Made by a program: the position numbers and the translations under genes. The notes beneath the pieces are model-generated. The model made no database searches and had not been told where the DNA came from. It saw only the letters and a list, made by a program, of their open reading frames with translations. Source: JBBIRM01 sp037441765 (GTDB taxonomy: Bacteria; Desulfobacterota; BSN033; UBA1163). From it: DNA of 15,061 nucleotides. The stretch is from positions 1-15,061 of the forward strand of contig JBBIRM010000062.1 of NCBI GenBank assembly GCA_037441765.1, given 5' to 3'. Below, piece by piece: positions 14,013 through 15,061 of this stretch (position 1 is its first letter; every line of letters starts with the position of its first letter).

Positions 14013-15061
14013 CTACCCAACCAGTGGTGGTTTTATTCCGTGAAAGAATATCCATGAAATGAACAGCCCTATCCAAATGATGAACCCAAAGAGACATAAC
14101 AGATAAACGCCTGCTAATTTACCTATGCCTTCTTCCCACAGCTTCTTGAAATTAGAAACAACGCCAATGGTGAAAAAAGTCAGGGTAAAGAATATCCCTC
14201 TAAAAACATTTCCCTCGCCCATTGCCGCCTTTGCCTTACCCATCAAACCAGGAGAACCAAGGCTAATAAACAATATCACAAGGAATGTTATCACATAGCC
14301 AATAACGAATTTTGGGAATCTCTCCCATATTACACCCCCACCCACCTTCTCTCCAGGCCTTGCCTCAATCTTGGAAACCCATATCCATGCAAGGATGAAT
14401 GCCCAAATACCAATAAAGATGTCAATGAAAACCTTTACTGTCGTGGCAGCTCCCATCATCCAGCCTTCCTTGTAATTAACACCACTGTTTGCCAGTGCCG
14501 TTGCTCTTATCAGAGAGTCAGTAATAGCGCCGCTTGCAACGGCTGCCCCATCTGTCTTAACTGCGAGACCCATCCACGCTCCTGCGACCATGGGCTCTTT
14601 CCAGAGGAAGGTGTTAGCGATAAAAGGAAGTATTAAGAGCTCAACCACTGCAAAGATAACAACCAAAGAAGACACCATTATAGGAACTACAGGTCTTGCT
14701 TTTATTGCTCCGCCAGTTGCTATTGCTGCCGACACTCCGCAAATAGATATGCCTGATGCAAGGGGTGCCGACCACTCCCTGCTAAATTTAAAATATTTCC
14801 TTGCAACGAGATATACAAGCGCCCAATAAATGAGATAGGCTTCAACAATGGCACATAATCCTCTGAACATCACCGCCGTTGCAAGGCCTAACTTCTCCGC
14901 TGCTATAACCCCCAAAAATCCACCAAGGATAACAATGGCGGTCTTGATATACAATTCAGGCCTTACAGCCTCCTTGATCGTCTCCGTGAATTTAGGGGAA
15001 AAATTACCTACCAACAAACCAACAACTAAGGCAACGATGAATCCTGCCTCCGGTGTCAGTT
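14013..15061 (-). CDS. YeiH-family putative sulfate exporter (5' end outside window)
   Basis: Polytopic inner-membrane protein of the YeiH/UPF0324 family (Pfam Cons_hypoth698), annotated as putative sulfate exporters without firm proof of substrate. 349 residues are visible and the frame stays open to the right edge with TPEAGFIVALVVGLLVGNF, so a TTG at 15017 is not the start. About nine to ten hydrophobic segments are seen. The family signature SGISICGVSAAIATGGAI is at 88-105 counting from that TTG, followed by KARPVVPIMVSS. The C-terminal half has an FxTIGVVSNF segment near residue 280, a typical family motif. Protein length upstream of the window is unknown. The 52-residue gene follows it. 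In a sulfur-cycling organism sulfite, sulfonate or sulfate export would fit, but nothing here proves it. Confidence 0.85.
   Translation of the reverse strand, partial: LTPEAGFIVALVVGLLVGNFSPKFTETIKEAVRPELYIKTAIVILGGFLGVIAAEKLGLATAVMFRGLCAIVEAYLIYWALVYLVARKYFKFSREWSAPLASGISICGVSAAIATGGAIKARPVVPIMVSSLVVIFAVVELLILPFIANTFLWKEPMVAGAWMGLAVKTDGAAVASGAITDSLIRATALANSGVNYKEGWMMGAATTVKVFIDIFIGIWAFILAWIWVSKIEARPGEKVGGGVIWERFPKFVIGYVITFLVILFISLGSPGLMGKAKAAMGEGNVFRGIFFTLTFFTIGVVSNFKKLWEEGIGKLAGVYLLCLFGFIIWIGLFISWIFFHGIKPPLVG

Noticed and set aside
14013..15017. TTG at 15017 as the start of the YeiH-family gene
   Set aside because: The frame continues open to the window edge with typical family sequence upstream, so the gene is cut by the edge and the TTG is an internal Leu codon.

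Overview
The window reads as a stretch of bacterial chromosome, probably from an uncultured anaerobe of the Desulfobacterota (former Deltaproteobacteria). That placement is inference. It rests on moderate GC, a TRAP transporter beside acyl-CoA genes and an unfused B12-dependent acyl-CoA mutase. GC-rich intergenic palindromes with CCCCTCACC/GGTGAGGGG ends also fit. No rRNA, tRNA, CRISPR array or insertion-sequence transposase was seen.

The left two thirds (1-9701, all minus strand) is one catabolic gene cluster. It starts at a strong sigma70-type promoter (TTGACA, 18 bp, TATAAA) followed by a 17-bp near-perfect palindrome, the likely operator of the first gene. The order is: a GntR/FCD regulator, the small B12-binding mutase subunit, the large mutase subunit, HyuA, HyuB, a phenylacetate-CoA-ligase-like AMP-forming enzyme, then the TRAP components DctP and DctQ, with DctQ running off the left edge. 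The first six genes are tightly spaced, apart from a 74-bp gap between the mutase subunits. After the ligase come a terminator-like hairpin and a possible second promoter, so the transporter may form its own unit. The layout suggests uptake of an organic acid, CoA activation, carbon-skeleton rearrangement, and an ATP-dependent HyuAB step (carboxylation, or lactam/imide opening). The substrate is unknown. The mutase keeps the Tyr, Arg and His of methylmalonyl-CoA mutase but differs at several pocket positions.

The middle (9702-12562) holds a repeat-rich boundary: half-palindromes, a 38-bp tandem duplication and a flanking inverted repeat. Next come a two-gene minus-strand unit (a DUF434 protein overlapping a MFS transporter by 17 bp) and, on the plus strand, a 5'-truncated acyltransferase (GNAT/FemAB-like) remnant between two palindromic repeats.

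The right part carries a plus-strand radical SAM protein with a SPASM-like C terminus. Convergent to it are a YeiH-family (putative sulfate exporter) transporter cut by the right edge and a 52-residue single-span membrane protein downstream of it, ending at a strong intrinsic terminator.
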